Shown here: positions 10,349 through 19,773 of the stretch, piece after piece
How positions within the stretch are numbered: the first letter of the stretch is position 1
Layout: each line of letters opens with the position of its first letter
Source of the DNA: Chryseobacterium tructae
GTDB taxonomy: Bacteria > Bacteroidota > Bacteroidia > Flavobacteriales > Weeksellaceae
Assembly (NCBI RefSeq): GCF_030409875.1
Contig: NZ_JAUFQR010000001.1
Coordinates: forward strand, 3,596,001 to 3,660,000
Length of the DNA: 64,000 bases
Direction: 5' to 3'
Notes under the pieces: generated by a model
What the model was told of the DNA's origin: nothing
The model's database searches: none
What the model saw: only the letters and a program-made list of their open reading frames with translations
Translations under genes and position numbers: made by a program

Positions 10349-10630
10349 TTGTGTGTTTTTATTTTTTAACGCAAAGTTTTATTTAATAGTGCGTATTATT
10401 TCTAAGTGAGCTAGGAGGGAATCGATTTGCAATCGATTCTGATGAAGCGAATGTTATCCATCAGCTTATTCAGTAGCTGCTGCCTGACTTTGCTTCCTTA
10501 AAATATAACAGTCTATTGGATAAAAAATTTGCGTTTAATCAATTTCTACAAAATAATCATTATATCATTCCAAGGAACAAGGAATCCAGATTCTTCATTA
10601 CGCTCAGAATGACAAATAAAGGCATATTTA
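10349..10630. other. Intergenic region with inverted repeats, no gene
   Basis: No convincing reading frame. It holds a perfect 9-bp-arm inverted repeat (GAATCGATT TGC AATCGATTC, 10419-10439) and, at 10590-10613, a copy of the dispersed ATTCTTCATT...CAGAATGAC element also found near 25.1 and 28.1 kb. Confidence 0.6.
10419..10439. repeat. Perfect 9-bp inverted repeat with 3-nt spacer
   Basis: Arms GAATCGATT and AATCGATTC around TGC. It has no T-tract, so it is unlikely to be a simple terminator. It lies in the upstream region of the GxxExxY gene. Confidence 0.55.
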
Positions 10631-11293
10631 TTATTTACCCTTTAAGGCTACGACCTCATCAGGATTAGCAAAAGATCCACCATCAGTAATCGCTGAAGAA
10701 TGGAAATAGCCAGCTTTTGTAGCTTCTCTGATATCTTCAATATTTGAGGAACGAAGCCCACCCCCTACAAGAATTTCAATTCTTCCATTGGAAAGAGCCA
10801 CCAATTTTTTCAGATTCTCCTTTCCTTCTGATACATTAGGTTTCTGACCTGATGTGAGAATGGTTGTAAAACCACATTCAATCACTTTTTCCAAAGATTC
10901 TTCCAACCCTTTTGCTCTATCGAAGGCACGATGGAATGTACACGGAAGTGGTGAAGCCAATTCAATCAGACCTTTATTCTGATCTTTATTTACCTCATCA
11001 TTTTCGTCCAGAATCCCAAATACAAAACCGTCAACATGTAATGATTTCAACGCAGTTAAGTCGGTCTTCATCTGCTCAAGTTCAGTGTCTGAATAGGTAA
11101 AGTCACCTCCTCGGGGGCGGATCATCACAAAGATTGGAATATCTATTTTCTCTCTTAATTCTTTTGTAATTTCAAAATCGGGAGTTATTCCTCCTTCACT
11201 TAATCCTGAACATAATTCTATTCTGTCGGCTCCATTTTCAAAAGCAATTATTGCTGATTCAGGATTAAAACATGCTATTTCTATTTTTGACAT
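10631..11293 (-). CDS. cutC: CutC family protein (copper homeostasis/TIM-barrel)
   Basis: Cytoplasmic TIM-barrel protein of the CutC family, originally linked to copper tolerance in E. coli. The molecular activity is still uncertain. The 220-residue product is slightly shorter than the 248-residue E. coli protein. Recognisable blocks are the N-terminal IEIACFNPESA, RIELCSGLSEGG (about residues 24-35), IPIFVMIRPRGGDFTY, CTFHRAFDR (about 120) and LTSGQKPNVSEG. It lies 15 bp downstream of a small lipoprotein gene on the same strand, so the two are probably cotranscribed. Confidence 0.93.
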   Translation of the reverse strand: MSKIEIACFNPESAIIAFENGADRIELCSGLSEGGITPDFEITKELREKIDIPIFVMIRPRGGDFTYSDTELEQMKTDLTALKSLHVDGFVFGILDENDEVNKDQNKGLIELASPLPCTFHRAFDRAKGLEESLEKVIECGFTTILTSGQKPNVSEGKENLKKLVALSNGRIEILVGGGLRSSNIEDIREATKAGYFHSSAITDGGSFANPDEVVALKGK

Positions 11294-11308
11294 TGTCTTT
11301 CTTATCTT

Positions 11309-11875
11309 TTAATTAAATTCGGGAGTATTTTGCAGTACATCGGCAATCAGGAAGGTATTATTTTCTTTACTCACCCTAACTTTGACAGGATATACGGCTT
11401 TTAATGCTTTATCATTAAGAACAACATCAAACAAATAATTGTTTTCATTTTCAGAAATTAGCTGGCATTTGGTTACCTGTACCTTATCCCAATCCTGTCC
11501 TGCAATTAAGAATCCAACGCCTATACCCGCTTTTTTAGTATCGAACTTTCCTTTCCATTTATCGTTGAACTCTTTTCCTGTAAGACTTCCATCCACATCC
11601 ATATCAACACTCATGGCATCACCTTTATAATCGTAATACTCCTTGGTTGTTATCTTTTGCATATTCTTATCCAGGTTACCAAGATCTGATTTAAAATATT
11701 CTTCAATACTTTTTTCTAACCATTTTTTCGCTTCTTCTGCTTCATTTGCCTGAGGTTTAGCTTCCGTAACAACATTTTCCTTCACTACAGGTTCTGGTTG
11801 GGTTGCCATTGCTTCTTTCTTTTCTTCTTTACATCCTATTATTAAAAACAGGGAAGCGATAATCGTTCTTTTCAT
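11309..11875 (-). CDS. Hypothetical lipoprotein
   Basis: I do not recognise a family. The 188-residue product begins with a short lipoprotein signal ending in the lipobox LIIGC at residues 11-15, followed by a Lys/Glu-rich linker (residues 16-55), so it is predicted to be membrane-anchored in the envelope. The rest looks like a small alpha/beta fold with a strand-rich C-terminal half, comparable in size to SnoaL/NTF2-like modules, though that resemblance is weak. It is followed after 15 bp by cutC. Several in-frame Met codons exist, but only the chosen start keeps the lipobox in place. Confidence 0.7.
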   Translation of the reverse strand: MKRTIIASLFLIIGCKEEKKEAMATQPEPVVKENVVTEAKPQANEAEEAKKWLEKSIEEYFKSDLGNLDKNMQKITTKEYYDYKGDAMSVDMDVDGSLTGKEFNDKWKGKFDTKKAGIGVGFLIAGQDWDKVQVTKCQLISENENNYLFDVVLNDKALKAVYPVKVRVSKENNTFLIADVLQNTPEFN

Positions 11876-11974
11876 ATTCTATCTGTCTATTTTTTTGGTG
11901 GTGTCACCTATATTTAGTTTCAATTTATTGGTTTATATAAAGGTGCAGGTAAATCAAAGATTTCCTGTTTTTTT

Positions 11975-12016
11975 AGCCACGAATCCACGAATAAATTCAT
12001 TAGTGCATTCGTAGCC
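11975..12016. repeat. Dispersed GCCACGAAT palindrome, copy 1 (imperfect)
   Basis: Arms GCCACGAAT and ATTCGTAGC flank a short A/T spacer. It lies between the lipoprotein gene and the glycosylasparaginase stop. Better copies are at 27969-28010 and 54941-54981. Confidence 0.65.
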
Positions 12017-12032
12017 ATAAGAAAATTGTGTA

Positions 12033-13028
12033 TTATTTCACTGCAAATTCAGGTTTTTCAAGACGGTTTCCTTTCTGGTCGTATACCGCAAAGTTAAATC
12101 CATCCTGGATACAATACGCTCCGTATTCACCTTTTTTATTGATGGCGATAAAACCTACCTGGATATCTTTAAGATTTTTATTTCTTCTCTGATTAATCTT
12201 TACAATCCTGTCCACAGCTTCTTTACAAGCTTGTTGGGGACTTCTTCCTTGTCTCATCAGTTCTACCACAAGATGGGTTCCTACAGTTCTTATCACCTCT
12301 TCACCATGTCCGGTTGCCGTGGCAGCTCCTACTTCATTATCTACGAATAAACCAGCTCCGATAATAGGAGAATCTCCTACTCTTCCATGCATTTTGAAAG
12401 CCATTCCACTGGTGGTACAAGCTCCGGAAAGGTTTCCTTGAGCATCAAGAGCGATCATTCCTATGGTATCGTGATTTTCGATATTGGCAATGGGTTTATA
12501 CTGACTTGTTTTCAGCCATTCTTTCCATTCTTTTTCGGATTCCTCGGTAAGAAGATTTTCTTTTTTAAAGCCCTGGGAAAGAGCAAATTGTAAAGCTCCA
12601 TCTCCTACTAGCATTACGTGAGGTGTTTTTTCCATCACGGCTCTGGCTACGGAAATTGGATTTTTGATATGTTCCAGACAAGCAACCGAACCAATATTGT
12701 AATTATCATCCATGATGCAGGCATCCAATGTTACCCTACCATCTCTGTCTGGACGCCCACCATAGCCAACACTTCTCTCTTTGGGATCTAACTCTACAAG
12801 GCGAACTCCTTTTTCAACTGCGTCCAGTGCCTTTCCTCCTTTTTCCAGGATTGTCCAAGCCTCTTCATTGGCTTTGATGCCAAAGTTCCAGGTAGAGAGA
12901 ACGATAGGTTGATTGGTAACGGTATTGTTTTCAGGCAATTCTTTAGCCATTAGATCTAATGGATTTACAGCCAGTGCTGCTGTAGCGATTCCCAGTTTTT
13001 TGATAAAACTTCTTCGGTTATTGTTCAT
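12033..13028 (-). CDS. N4-(beta-N-acetylglucosaminyl)-L-asparaginase (glycosylasparaginase), Tat-exported
   Basis: Ntn-hydrolase that cleaves the GlcNAc-asparagine bond left after peptide degradation of N-glycoproteins. The 331-residue product starts with a twin-arginine signal (RRSFIKKLG, residues 5-13), so it is probably exported folded. The self-cleaving junction HDTIGM places the catalytic Thr near residue 188. GNLSGACTTSG and RVGDSPIIGAG (substrate and glycine binding) follow, as in the well-studied Elizabethkingia meningoseptica enzyme. The length is normal. Isoaspartyl peptidase and plant-type asparaginase belong to the same fold, but the HDTIGM junction favours glycosylasparaginase. 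It diverges from a Crp-like regulator at 13137. Confidence 0.92.
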   Translation of the reverse strand: MNNNRRSFIKKLGIATAALAVNPLDLMAKELPENNTVTNQPIVLSTWNFGIKANEEAWTILEKGGKALDAVEKGVRLVELDPKERSVGYGGRPDRDGRVTLDACIMDDNYNIGSVACLEHIKNPISVARAVMEKTPHVMLVGDGALQFALSQGFKKENLLTEESEKEWKEWLKTSQYKPIANIENHDTIGMIALDAQGNLSGACTTSGMAFKMHGRVGDSPIIGAGLFVDNEVGAATATGHGEEVIRTVGTHLVVELMRQGRSPQQACKEAVDRIVKINQRRNKNLKDIQVGFIAINKKGEYGAYCIQDGFNFAVYDQKGNRLEKPEFAVK

Positions 13029-13136
13029 TGTAGATCAAAATTATAGTATTAACAAATCTAAAAAAAACTTCTCTGAAATCCTTAGTCTGACTTAACGAAT
13101 ATTGATATCCTATTTTTAGCTATCTTTACTGCTGTA

Positions 13137-13742
13137 ATGGATGCGTTCAAAACTTTCAGGAATATTGTTTTCTTTCAGGAATTGTCTGATGAGGAAATCA
13201 ATGTTTTGGTAAGCATCAGCACTCCCAGACTTCTTCAGAAAAAAGAAAAGCTTACAGAACCCGGGCAGTCTTTTAATCAATTATTTATTCTCCCCAAAGG
13301 ATTATTGAGGTTTTTCTTTGATGATGAAAATGGTATTGAAACCAATCTTTTTTTACCTTCAGATAAAGAAGCAGCTATTATGGAAAGCCCGGAATCATTT
13401 TCTGAAGAAAGTGATAGAAAATACACGATTGAAGCTGTCATAGAGTCACAGATTTTCTTATTCAACAAAGCTGAATTTGAAGAATTAGCCTTCCAGCATA
13501 GGGGAATCTATAATGCCTATCTAAAATCTTTAAAACAGATCATTAATACTTTAAAGGTACGCACCGAGCAGCTTTGCTCTACTTCTCCTCATTCACGATA
13601 CGAAGATTTTCTGGAAAGTCGTCCCTTTACCTCTCAAAATGCCAACAGAAAGTATATTGCCAATTTCTTGGGCATTACTCCTAACTCTCTTTCAAGGATG
13701 ACTGCAAGAGTTCATAAAAAAAGGAACGAAAGAAAAAAATAA
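13137..13742 (+). CDS. Crp/Fnr family transcriptional regulator
   Basis: Cytoplasmic regulator of 201 residues with an N-terminal cyclic-nucleotide-binding-like beta-barrel (about residues 20-120), a long dimer helix and a C-terminal helix-turn-helix (YIANFLGITPNSLSRMTARV, about residues 173-192). No cysteine cluster for an Fe-S centre is visible in the N-terminus, so it is not a classical Fnr. The recognition-helix register is typical of the large, poorly characterised Bacteroidota subgroup. It lies 213 bp upstream of the DUF3302-HlyD-efflux operon on the same strand and is a candidate regulator of it or of the divergent glycosylasparaginase gene. Confidence 0.85.
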   Translation: MDAFKTFRNIVFFQELSDEEINVLVSISTPRLLQKKEKLTEPGQSFNQLFILPKGLLRFFFDDENGIETNLFLPSDKEAAIMESPESFSEESDRKYTIEAVIESQIFLFNKAEFEELAFQHRGIYNAYLKSLKQIINTLKVRTEQLCSTSPHSRYEDFLESRPFTSQNANRKYIANFLGITPNSLSRMTARVHKKRNERKK

Positions 13743-13955
13743 CTTAGGAATACTTTTTCTCACTTTATTCGATCTATTTTTGCTTACTCAAAACACTGTT
13801 AAACAAATCATTAAAAGCAAAAATGAGGAAAATATCATTCACGAAAAATTTATAAGTATAGAATTATCTTTAATCTAAAGTGGCTGCCCAATATTCATTA
13901 AGGGCTCGGTTACCACCTTGTTTTACATTTCATTATACCTTATACCAATTATATT

Positions 13956-14318
13956 ATGCAAAGAATAACCTTACTTCTCTGCCTGTTCCTTTCATGCAAT
14001 TTTGTTCAGGCATCTACAGGCGGAATAGAAGACAATATAGCTGATGTTGCATCCTGGCTCATTCTACTTGTTTTACCTTTTGCCGGGATCTACCTTTTCT
14101 GGAAAGCTCACATTTATCCGGAGAAAGTAGCCGAAAAAAAGAAGCATCCTCAGCTCAACGCCATAAAAAGTATGTGCCTCCTTTCCCTTGTTTTTGGAGG
14201 CCTTTTATGGCCGATTGCCTTAATCTGGGCGAATTATGATTATGGCAATCAAAATGAACAGAAAAATGACTCGGATAATATTAAATCTGAAGAAGAGCTT
14301 AACACAATTGAAAATTAA
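13956..14318 (+). CDS. DUF3302 inner-membrane protein (YiaW-like)
   Basis: Small membrane protein of 120 residues. A cleavable signal-like segment (residues 1-19) precedes two transmembrane helices (about 30-50 and 70-92), joined by a Lys-rich loop (HIYPEKVAEKKKHP), with an acidic tail. The pattern and neighbours match DUF3302 proteins such as E. coli YiaW, which sit next to the HlyD-type adaptor YiaV. The next gene starts 5 bp after the stop. The function is unknown, and the tight linkage suggests it belongs to the export complex. Confidence 0.8.
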   Translation: MQRITLLLCLFLSCNFVQASTGGIEDNIADVASWLILLVLPFAGIYLFWKAHIYPEKVAEKKKHPQLNAIKSMCLLSLVFGGLLWPIALIWANYDYGNQNEQKNDSDNIKSEEELNTIEN

Positions 14319-14323
14319 CCCTT

Positions 14324-15481
14324 ATGCTAGAATTACTCATCGCTATATATGCTGGAATCTGCTGGCTCCTTATCAAAAAGTTAAAATTAATTCCCTGGAC
14401 ATTTACCACTCAGGTTGTGGTATACTCTCTTCCTATTTTTGGATCTATTGCTTTAATATTAAGTCTGAACTACTATTGTCCCATTACTTCTGATGTAAAA
14501 GTCGGGAACAGAAGTGTTGATATTACTACCCAGGTTCTGGGAAAGGTAAAAAAAGTATATGTAAAGACCAATCAGGAGGTAAAGAAGGGTGATACTCTAT
14601 TTGTATTAGACAGAGAGCCTTATATACAGGAAATTAAATCCCTGGAAGCAAAACTCAGCAATATGAAAGCGACTGTGAATTCCTACAATACAGATATTTC
14701 TGCTTCCAGAAAAAATATTGCAGGTCTGCAGTCTCAACTTGATTTAGCTAATAAAAGAGTGGCTCAATATAAGGAATTAGTGGACGCAGGTGCTGCCAAC
14801 AAATTTGATCTGGAGCAGGCTATGACTAATGTCAACGATCTTCAGTCCAGAATCAGTGCTGCTCAATCACAGCAACAATCTTTAGAAACTAAATCCAATG
14901 CTTCTTACAATGGAGAAAACTCTTCTGTATCTGAAATTCAGGCAAAACTGGAGCAGGCAAAATGGAATTTGTCCCAAACGGTTGTTTTAGCTCCTACAGA
15001 TGGCATTATTCCTAATGTCCAGCTTAATGAAGGAGCAATCATGGCTCCCTTTAAATCTGCTTTTGTCTTGATTCAGAAACAACAGTCTGTTATTGGATTT
15101 TTTGCACAAAATGAACTTGAAGCAGTAAAAAACGGAAATGAAGTAGAGCTTGCTCTTAAAACAGAACCGGGGAAGGTAGTTAAAGCCAAACTTGAATATG
15201 TGATTGATGCTACCAGTCAAGGAATCATGAATAATGCCGGAGGAATGCTGGGTGGAAATGGCTCTACAGCAGGACTTCCTGATACTGCCAGACAATTACC
15301 GGAAACAGATGGAAAGCTGATTGCCAAATTTATACTGGAAGACAATCAAAAGCAATTGACCGTGGGAGCCAGAGGAACAGCTGTCATTTATTCGGATCAT
15401 ATCAAACCTTTACATCTTATCCGAAAGGTAATGGTACGCATCAACAGCAAAATCAATTTCGTTATCCCTAAACTTCATTAA
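14324..15481 (+). CDS. HlyD/EmrA family membrane-fusion (periplasmic adaptor) protein
   Basis: Periplasmic adaptor of a tripartite exporter, 385 residues. Two N-terminal hydrophobic helices (about residues 3-17 and 26-48) are unusual, since most HlyD proteins have one, and match the YiaV/YibH type. The first lipoyl half-motif follows (VLGKVKKVYVKTNQEVKKGD, about residues 68-87). A long coiled-coil hairpin covers about 100-195, then the second lipoyl half (VLAPTDGIIPNVQLNEGAI), and a beta-barrel domain to the end. It is separated by 5 bp from DUF3302 and by 1 bp from the outer-membrane factor, so the three genes form an operon. No pump gene is adjacent. Confidence 0.9.
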   Translation: MLELLIAIYAGICWLLIKKLKLIPWTFTTQVVVYSLPIFGSIALILSLNYYCPITSDVKVGNRSVDITTQVLGKVKKVYVKTNQEVKKGDTLFVLDREPYIQEIKSLEAKLSNMKATVNSYNTDISASRKNIAGLQSQLDLANKRVAQYKELVDAGAANKFDLEQAMTNVNDLQSRISAAQSQQQSLETKSNASYNGENSSVSEIQAKLEQAKWNLSQTVVLAPTDGIIPNVQLNEGAIMAPFKSAFVLIQKQQSVIGFFAQNELEAVKNGNEVELALKTEPGKVVKAKLEYVIDATSQGIMNNAGGMLGGNGSTAGLPDTARQLPETDGKLIAKFILEDNQKQLTVGARGTAVIYSDHIKPLHLIRKVMVRINSKINFVIPKLH

Positions 15482-15482
15482 T

Positions 15483-16883
15483 ATGTATAAAAGATTAATT
15501 GTGGCGGGAGTTCTTTCCTTAAGTCTAAGCTCATGCATTGGCTATAAAGAACCTACAAAAGAGCATATAAACCAGCTAAAGGAAAATAGTGAAGTTGCCT
15601 CTCATATTACCATTCCCGATGACTGGATCTTTGATAGAAATGCCAATTCCAGATCTCTTTCTTATGACTGGATTACCGATCTTAAGACTCCTCAGCTGGA
15701 GGCTCTTATCAATGAGGGGATGCAATACAATGCAGATATTATCATTGCCAGGGAAAAGCTTAACCAAATTGAATTGGCCATGGAAATTGCAGGAAGCAAT
15801 CTTTATCCAAGTGTGAATGCTGTTGCTAATACATCCAATAATCTGGTGAGTGAAAGCCAGATTCGCCGCATTGCATTGAAAGCCAATTGGGAAATTGATT
15901 TATGGGGTAAAAATAAATCGGCACAGATGGCCAGCACCAGCGATTATTTTTCGGCTAAACATCAAAACATACTGTTGCATCAATCCATAGCTGCTATGAT
16001 TGCAAAGGCGTATTATCTCAATATTACCGGAAACATTCAGGAAGATATGATTAAAGGGTATATTCAGAAGACAAAGGAGCTTGAAAAATTATATGCTGTT
16101 CAGAAAAAGGTAGGAACAGCCAATGCATTGGATCTATCTAATATCTCTGCTGAGATTATTTCTTTAGAGGGATATCTTGAAAGGATCAGAAATGCCAATA
16201 CCCAGTCCAGAAGATCTCTTGAACTTCTGACCGGAAAATATCCCGAAGGAAAATTGAAAACCCAAAACTTTTTTAATCCTGCAGAAAATAAGATCCCGTC
16301 TTCTTTTCCATTAGAACTTTTGGAAGACAGATCTGATATACAGGCTTATCATTTTCAGATAGAAAAAGCTTTTTATGAAGTACAGCAGGCCAAGGCAGCG
16401 AGGCTTCCCTCTCTAACTATAAACTCTTCCTTAGGAACAGCGGGAAGTAATGTAGAAGCAATCAATTCTTTATTTTCAAACCCATTGCTTAGAGTTGGCG
16501 GCGGATTAGTTTCTCCTCTATTCAATAACGGAAAACTTAAAAAGAATGTGGAAATTAAAAACTCACAGCAAAAGCAAGTGGTTGAGGAATATTCAAAAGC
16601 GGTTCTGAATGCGTTGAATGAGGTGGAGTCCTCATTAGCCAACCTGAACTCTATTGAAAAACAAATGGATTTCAATGGTAAAGCCATCAACGAGCTGAAA
16701 AACAATATTAACCTCACTCAAAAACAAATTAAAGTAGGAACCAGTAATAGTTTCGTTCTGATCCGTAAGCAGCGGGATCTTCTTAAAAATGAGATGAACC
16801 TCATCAATCTGGAACTTCAAAACAGAATGGAGCGCATTAATCTTTATATGGCTCTTGGCGCAAAAAACTTCATTTTTTCATAA
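15483..16883 (+). CDS. Outer-membrane efflux lipoprotein (TolC/NodT family)
   Basis: Outer-membrane channel of the RND/MFP type, 466 residues. Residues 1-18 are a lipoprotein signal with the lipobox LSSC. Two repeated OEP domains follow: helical stretches with the pattern ALINEGMQYNADIIIAREKL in the first half and a matching AKAARLPSLTINSSLG in the second. The length is typical of NodT-like factors. It starts 1 bp after the adaptor gene and ends just before a bidirectional terminator. Together with the adaptor it would span the periplasm, with energy presumably supplied by a pump encoded elsewhere. Confidence 0.9.
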   Translation: MYKRLIVAGVLSLSLSSCIGYKEPTKEHINQLKENSEVASHITIPDDWIFDRNANSRSLSYDWITDLKTPQLEALINEGMQYNADIIIAREKLNQIELAMEIAGSNLYPSVNAVANTSNNLVSESQIRRIALKANWEIDLWGKNKSAQMASTSDYFSAKHQNILLHQSIAAMIAKAYYLNITGNIQEDMIKGYIQKTKELEKLYAVQKKVGTANALDLSNISAEIISLEGYLERIRNANTQSRRSLELLTGKYPEGKLKTQNFFNPAENKIPSSFPLELLEDRSDIQAYHFQIEKAFYEVQQAKAARLPSLTINSSLGTAGSNVEAINSLFSNPLLRVGGGLVSPLFNNGKLKKNVEIKNSQQKQVVEEYSKAVLNALNEVESSLANLNSIEKQMDFNGKAINELKNNINLTQKQIKVGTSNSFVLIRKQRDLLKNEMNLINLELQNRMERINLYMALGAKNFIFS

Positions 16884-16893
16884 TTTTATACTC

Positions 16894-16930
16894 AATAAAG
16901 ACTGCTGAAATATCATCAACAGTCTTTATT
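16894..16930. terminator. Bidirectional hairpin terminator between convergent operons
   Basis: Perfect 11-bp arms AATAAAGACTG / CAGTCTTTATT. A/T runs on both sides let it serve the efflux operon (plus) and the DUF6691 gene (minus). Confidence 0.75.
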
Positions 16931-16948
16931 TATTCAATTAAATTAACC

Positions 16949-17436
16949 TTAATGTGGGAGTTTATCTCTGAAGTAGCCATAAACCCAGGTTCCTGCAATA
17001 GCACTTAAAAGGGTTATGGATACTGCCAAAGCTCCTGTTCCGATCTGAGCAAACAGTGGTCCTGGGCATGCTCCGGTAATGGCCCATCCAAAACCAAAAA
17101 TAAGCCCTCCATAAATCTGACCTTTATTGAATTGTTTCGGAGCCAGTGTTATAGGTTCTCCGTAAATTGTCTTGATATTAAATTTTTAATAAGCCATACG
17201 GAAACAATCCCTACTAAAACAGCGCTTCCGATGATTCCATACATGTGAAATGACTGCAAGCGAAACATTTCCTGAATTCTGAACCAACTGATGACCTCAG
17301 CTTTTACGAAGATAATTCCAAAAATAATTCCTGCTGCCAGATATTTCAAGTTATGAAACCATTTGTGATCCGGCTTATTTTCGTTCACATGCGCTGAGTT
17401 CTGATAGCGGATATTTTGTTCTTGTTCTTTTATCAT
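16949..17436 (-). CDS. DUF6691 family membrane protein (YeeE/YedE-related half), frameshifted
   Basis: Inner-membrane protein of about 162 residues with four hydrophobic segments. It is one half of the split YeeE/YedE sulfur-transport family. The frame breaks at 17180-17182: adding one A (plus strand) restores KNFNIKTIYGEP and then a conserved tail containing GFGWAITGACPGP, which carries the cysteine of this family, ending at the TAA at 16949. Without that tail the product would lose its key Cys motif. The N-terminal 25 residues are polar and may be part of the true protein. The YeeE partner is 25 bp upstream on the same strand. Confidence 0.85.
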
Positions 17437-17461
17437 TGATTTTAGTCTTTAAAAATTAAAC

Positions 17462-18025
17462 TTACAAGGCAAGGATCATTGGTAGAATAAGGTTTGCCAT
17501 TAAAAACCCGCCAATCATAAAACAAATAGTGGCCACTAAAGAAGGCCATTGCAGATTGGAAAGCCCCATAATAGCATGCCCACTGGTACACCCGCCGGCA
17601 TATCTGGTTCCAAAGCCTACCAGAAATCCACCAACAACCATCAGGATAAATCCTCTTAAGGTCAGAAGACTTTCGAAGTTCATAAGCTGCACTGGAACAA
17701 GATTGGTGTAATCTGTAATTCCATACCCTGCCAATTCTGTTTTCAAATCAGGATTAACTGTAATTTCAGATGGATTGAGAAGAAAATTGGCAGCAATCAT
17801 TCCGCCAAAGAAAATACCTAATACAAAAAACAGGTTCCAGGCTTCCTTTTTCCAGTCATATTTAAAAAAGTTGACATTAGCCGGTATACAAGCGGCACAT
17901 ACATGCCTCAGTGAGGAACTTATCCCAAAAGATTTGTTTCCCATGATCAGCAAGGCAGGAACCGTTAATCCAATTAAAGGTCCCGCAATATACCATGGCC
18001 ATGGTTCTTTTATAATTTCCAACAT
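17462..18025 (-). CDS. YeeE/YedE family thiosulfate/sulfur transporter subunit
   Basis: Inner-membrane protein of 187 residues with about five hydrophobic segments. The motif RYAGGCTSGHAIMG (about residues 141-154) holds the conserved cysteine which, in characterised YeeE, passes thiosulfate through the membrane. A CAACIP motif sits near residue 43. Paired with the DUF6691 gene downstream, it makes the two-gene split form common in Bacteroidota. The MBL-rhodanese gene ends 12 bp upstream, so all three are probably one transcript concerned with sulfane sulfur. The substrate (thiosulfate or polysulfide) is an inference from the family. Confidence 0.88.
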   Translation of the reverse strand: MLEIIKEPWPWYIAGPLIGLTVPALLIMGNKSFGISSSLRHVCAACIPANVNFFKYDWKKEAWNLFFVLGIFFGGMIAANFLLNPSEITVNPDLKTELAGYGITDYTNLVPVQLMNFESLLTLRGFILMVVGGFLVGFGTRYAGGCTSGHAIMGLSNLQWPSLVATICFMIGGFLMANLILPMILAL

Positions 18026-18037
18026 ATCTATTTCTTA

Positions 18038-19449
18038 TTATTTTAAAATTTTCGTCTGACATACAAAATCACTTTTGGAAACTCCGGTAGAAGCAATGGC
18101 TTTAAAACCACCTTCTATTTCCGTAAAGTTTCTGAATCCTCTTGCCTGAAGAATACTGGCTGCCATCATACTTCTATACCCTCCTGCACAATGCAGATAA
18201 AAATGTTCTTCTGACCGGATCTCTTCAATCCATTTATTAATATAAGCTAGAGGCTTACTGTAGGCTTCATTAATATGTTCAGCAGCATATTCATTTTCTT
18301 TTCTTACATCAATAATTTTCACGTTTCTCCCTTCGATCTCTTTTTCAAACTGCGCAGCAGAAATACGGTTGACAGAATCCGTTTCGTTTCCACTGTTCTT
18401 CCATTCTTCAAAACCGCCTTGTAAGAACCCAAGAATATGATCAAATCCTACCCGGCTTAACCGGGTTACTGCTTCTTCTTCATCCCCAGGTTTTGTCACC
18501 AACAGAATAGGCTGATTTACATCTGCAATCAATGCACCTACCCATGGCGCAAAATCACCATCCAACCCTATATTGACAGATTTCGGAATAAATCCTTTGG
18601 CAAATTCACTATTGTTTCTCACATCCAACATCAAAGCACCGGAAGCTTCTGCTATTTCTTCAAACTGTCTGGGTGTAAGAGCCTGTAATCCTTTGACAAT
18701 ATATTATCAAAACTATTATACCCTTTTCTATTCATCATCACATTCATTCCGAAATAATCTGGTGGAGGTAAAAGCCCATCTGTTACTGCTTGGATAAAGC
18801 CTTCTCTATTGTTCTGATTAAGCGCATAATTTATTTTCTTTTGGTTCCCTAATGTATCAACCGTTTCCTTTTGCATATTCTTACCGCATGCTGAACCTGC
18901 TCCATGAGCCGGATAGACTGTAATATTGTCATTTAAAGGTAAAATTTTATGGTATAAACTATCATAAAGTAATCCTGCCAGATCTTCCTGTGTCATATCC
19001 GCTGCTTTTTGAGCAAGATCCGGACGGCCTACATCTCCCAGAAATAAAGTATCTCCACTGAAAAGAGCCTGCTCATTTCCTTGTTGATCAATTAATAGGT
19101 AACAAGAACTTTCCAATGTATGTCCTGGCGTGTGCAGAACCTTAATTTTAACATCTCCTATTTTGAATATCTGCTCATCTTCTGCAATAATAGCCTCAAA
19201 TTCCGGCTTTGCTGTTGATCCATAAACGATGGGAGCATTTGTTTTTTTGCTTAAATCAATATGTCCGCTCACAAAATCAGCATGGAAATGAGTTTCAAAA
19301 ATATATTTTAATTGTACCCCATCTTTTTCTAACCTCTCCATATAAGGCTGGGTTTCGCGCAAAGGATCAATAATGGCAGCTTCTCCGGCTGAAGTAATAT
19401 AATAAGCACCTTGCGCCAAACATCCTGTATAAATCTGTTCTATTTTCAT
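18038..19449 (-). CDS. MBL-fold hydrolase fused to rhodanese domains (persulfide dioxygenase-like), frameshifted
   Basis: Metallo-beta-lactamase-fold protein (residues 1-245) followed by two rhodanese modules, about 470 residues once the frame is mended. The metal motif reads THFHADFVSGH: the first His matches the iron ligand of ETHE1-type persulfide dioxygenases, while the final His of the standard HxHxDH is Phe, fitting a single-metal site. HTPGHT and PAHGAGSAC carry further ligands. The last rhodanese module has the active Cys in LHCAGGYRS. One missing A at 18692-18694 splits the gene. Restoring it gives SKGLQALTPRQFEEI and joins the halves. It is the first gene of the YeeE operon and is preceded by the 36-bp element at 19508. 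Confidence 0.9.
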
Positions 19450-19773
19450 CTTACTTATTTTTTGATTTTGTTTTTCTGAGACAAATTTCCTGTTTCCTGT
19501 TTTCTCCTACAGCTACTTTTGTTACATAACAGAATTTTGAGTGTAAACATCCCTATTTTTACTTTTTTTATAACCACAAAAGTTTATTTTTATAACACTT
19601 TAGGAAGTTAAAAGGTATCGCATAAAAATTCACTAAAGATGAAAATCTATGATTTGCATGAAGCTTAAGTGCTCTTTTCAGCAGTAAGCATAATAACTTA
19701 TATTTTACTTAAGTGTTATAAAAACTTTTCTGGTTTTAATTATGTTCCATTTTTTTAACCCTTCAAGATAAGC
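19450..19773. other. Upstream region of the MBL-rhodanese operon, no gene
   Basis: A/T-rich spacer of 324 bp. Apart from the 36-bp element at 19508-19543 it shows no coding potential and no strong hairpin. Confidence 0.5.
19508..19543 (-). promoter_or_regulatory. Putative operator A of the sulfur island
   Basis: A 36-bp block that matches 20614-20649 at 35 of 36 positions. Its core TGTTACATAACA (19520-19531) is a perfect dyad with a 2-bp centre, extended as TTnTGTTA..TAACAnAA. It lies about 70-110 bp upstream of the MBL-rhodanese start. A Crp-family regulator is encoded 1.3 kb away at 20791 and is the obvious candidate ligand (inference). Confidence 0.6.

Noticed and set aside
10349..10630. 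Inverted repeats upstream of the GxxExxY gene as a mobile element
   Set aside because: No transposase, no target-site duplication and no terminal repeats that enclose a gene.
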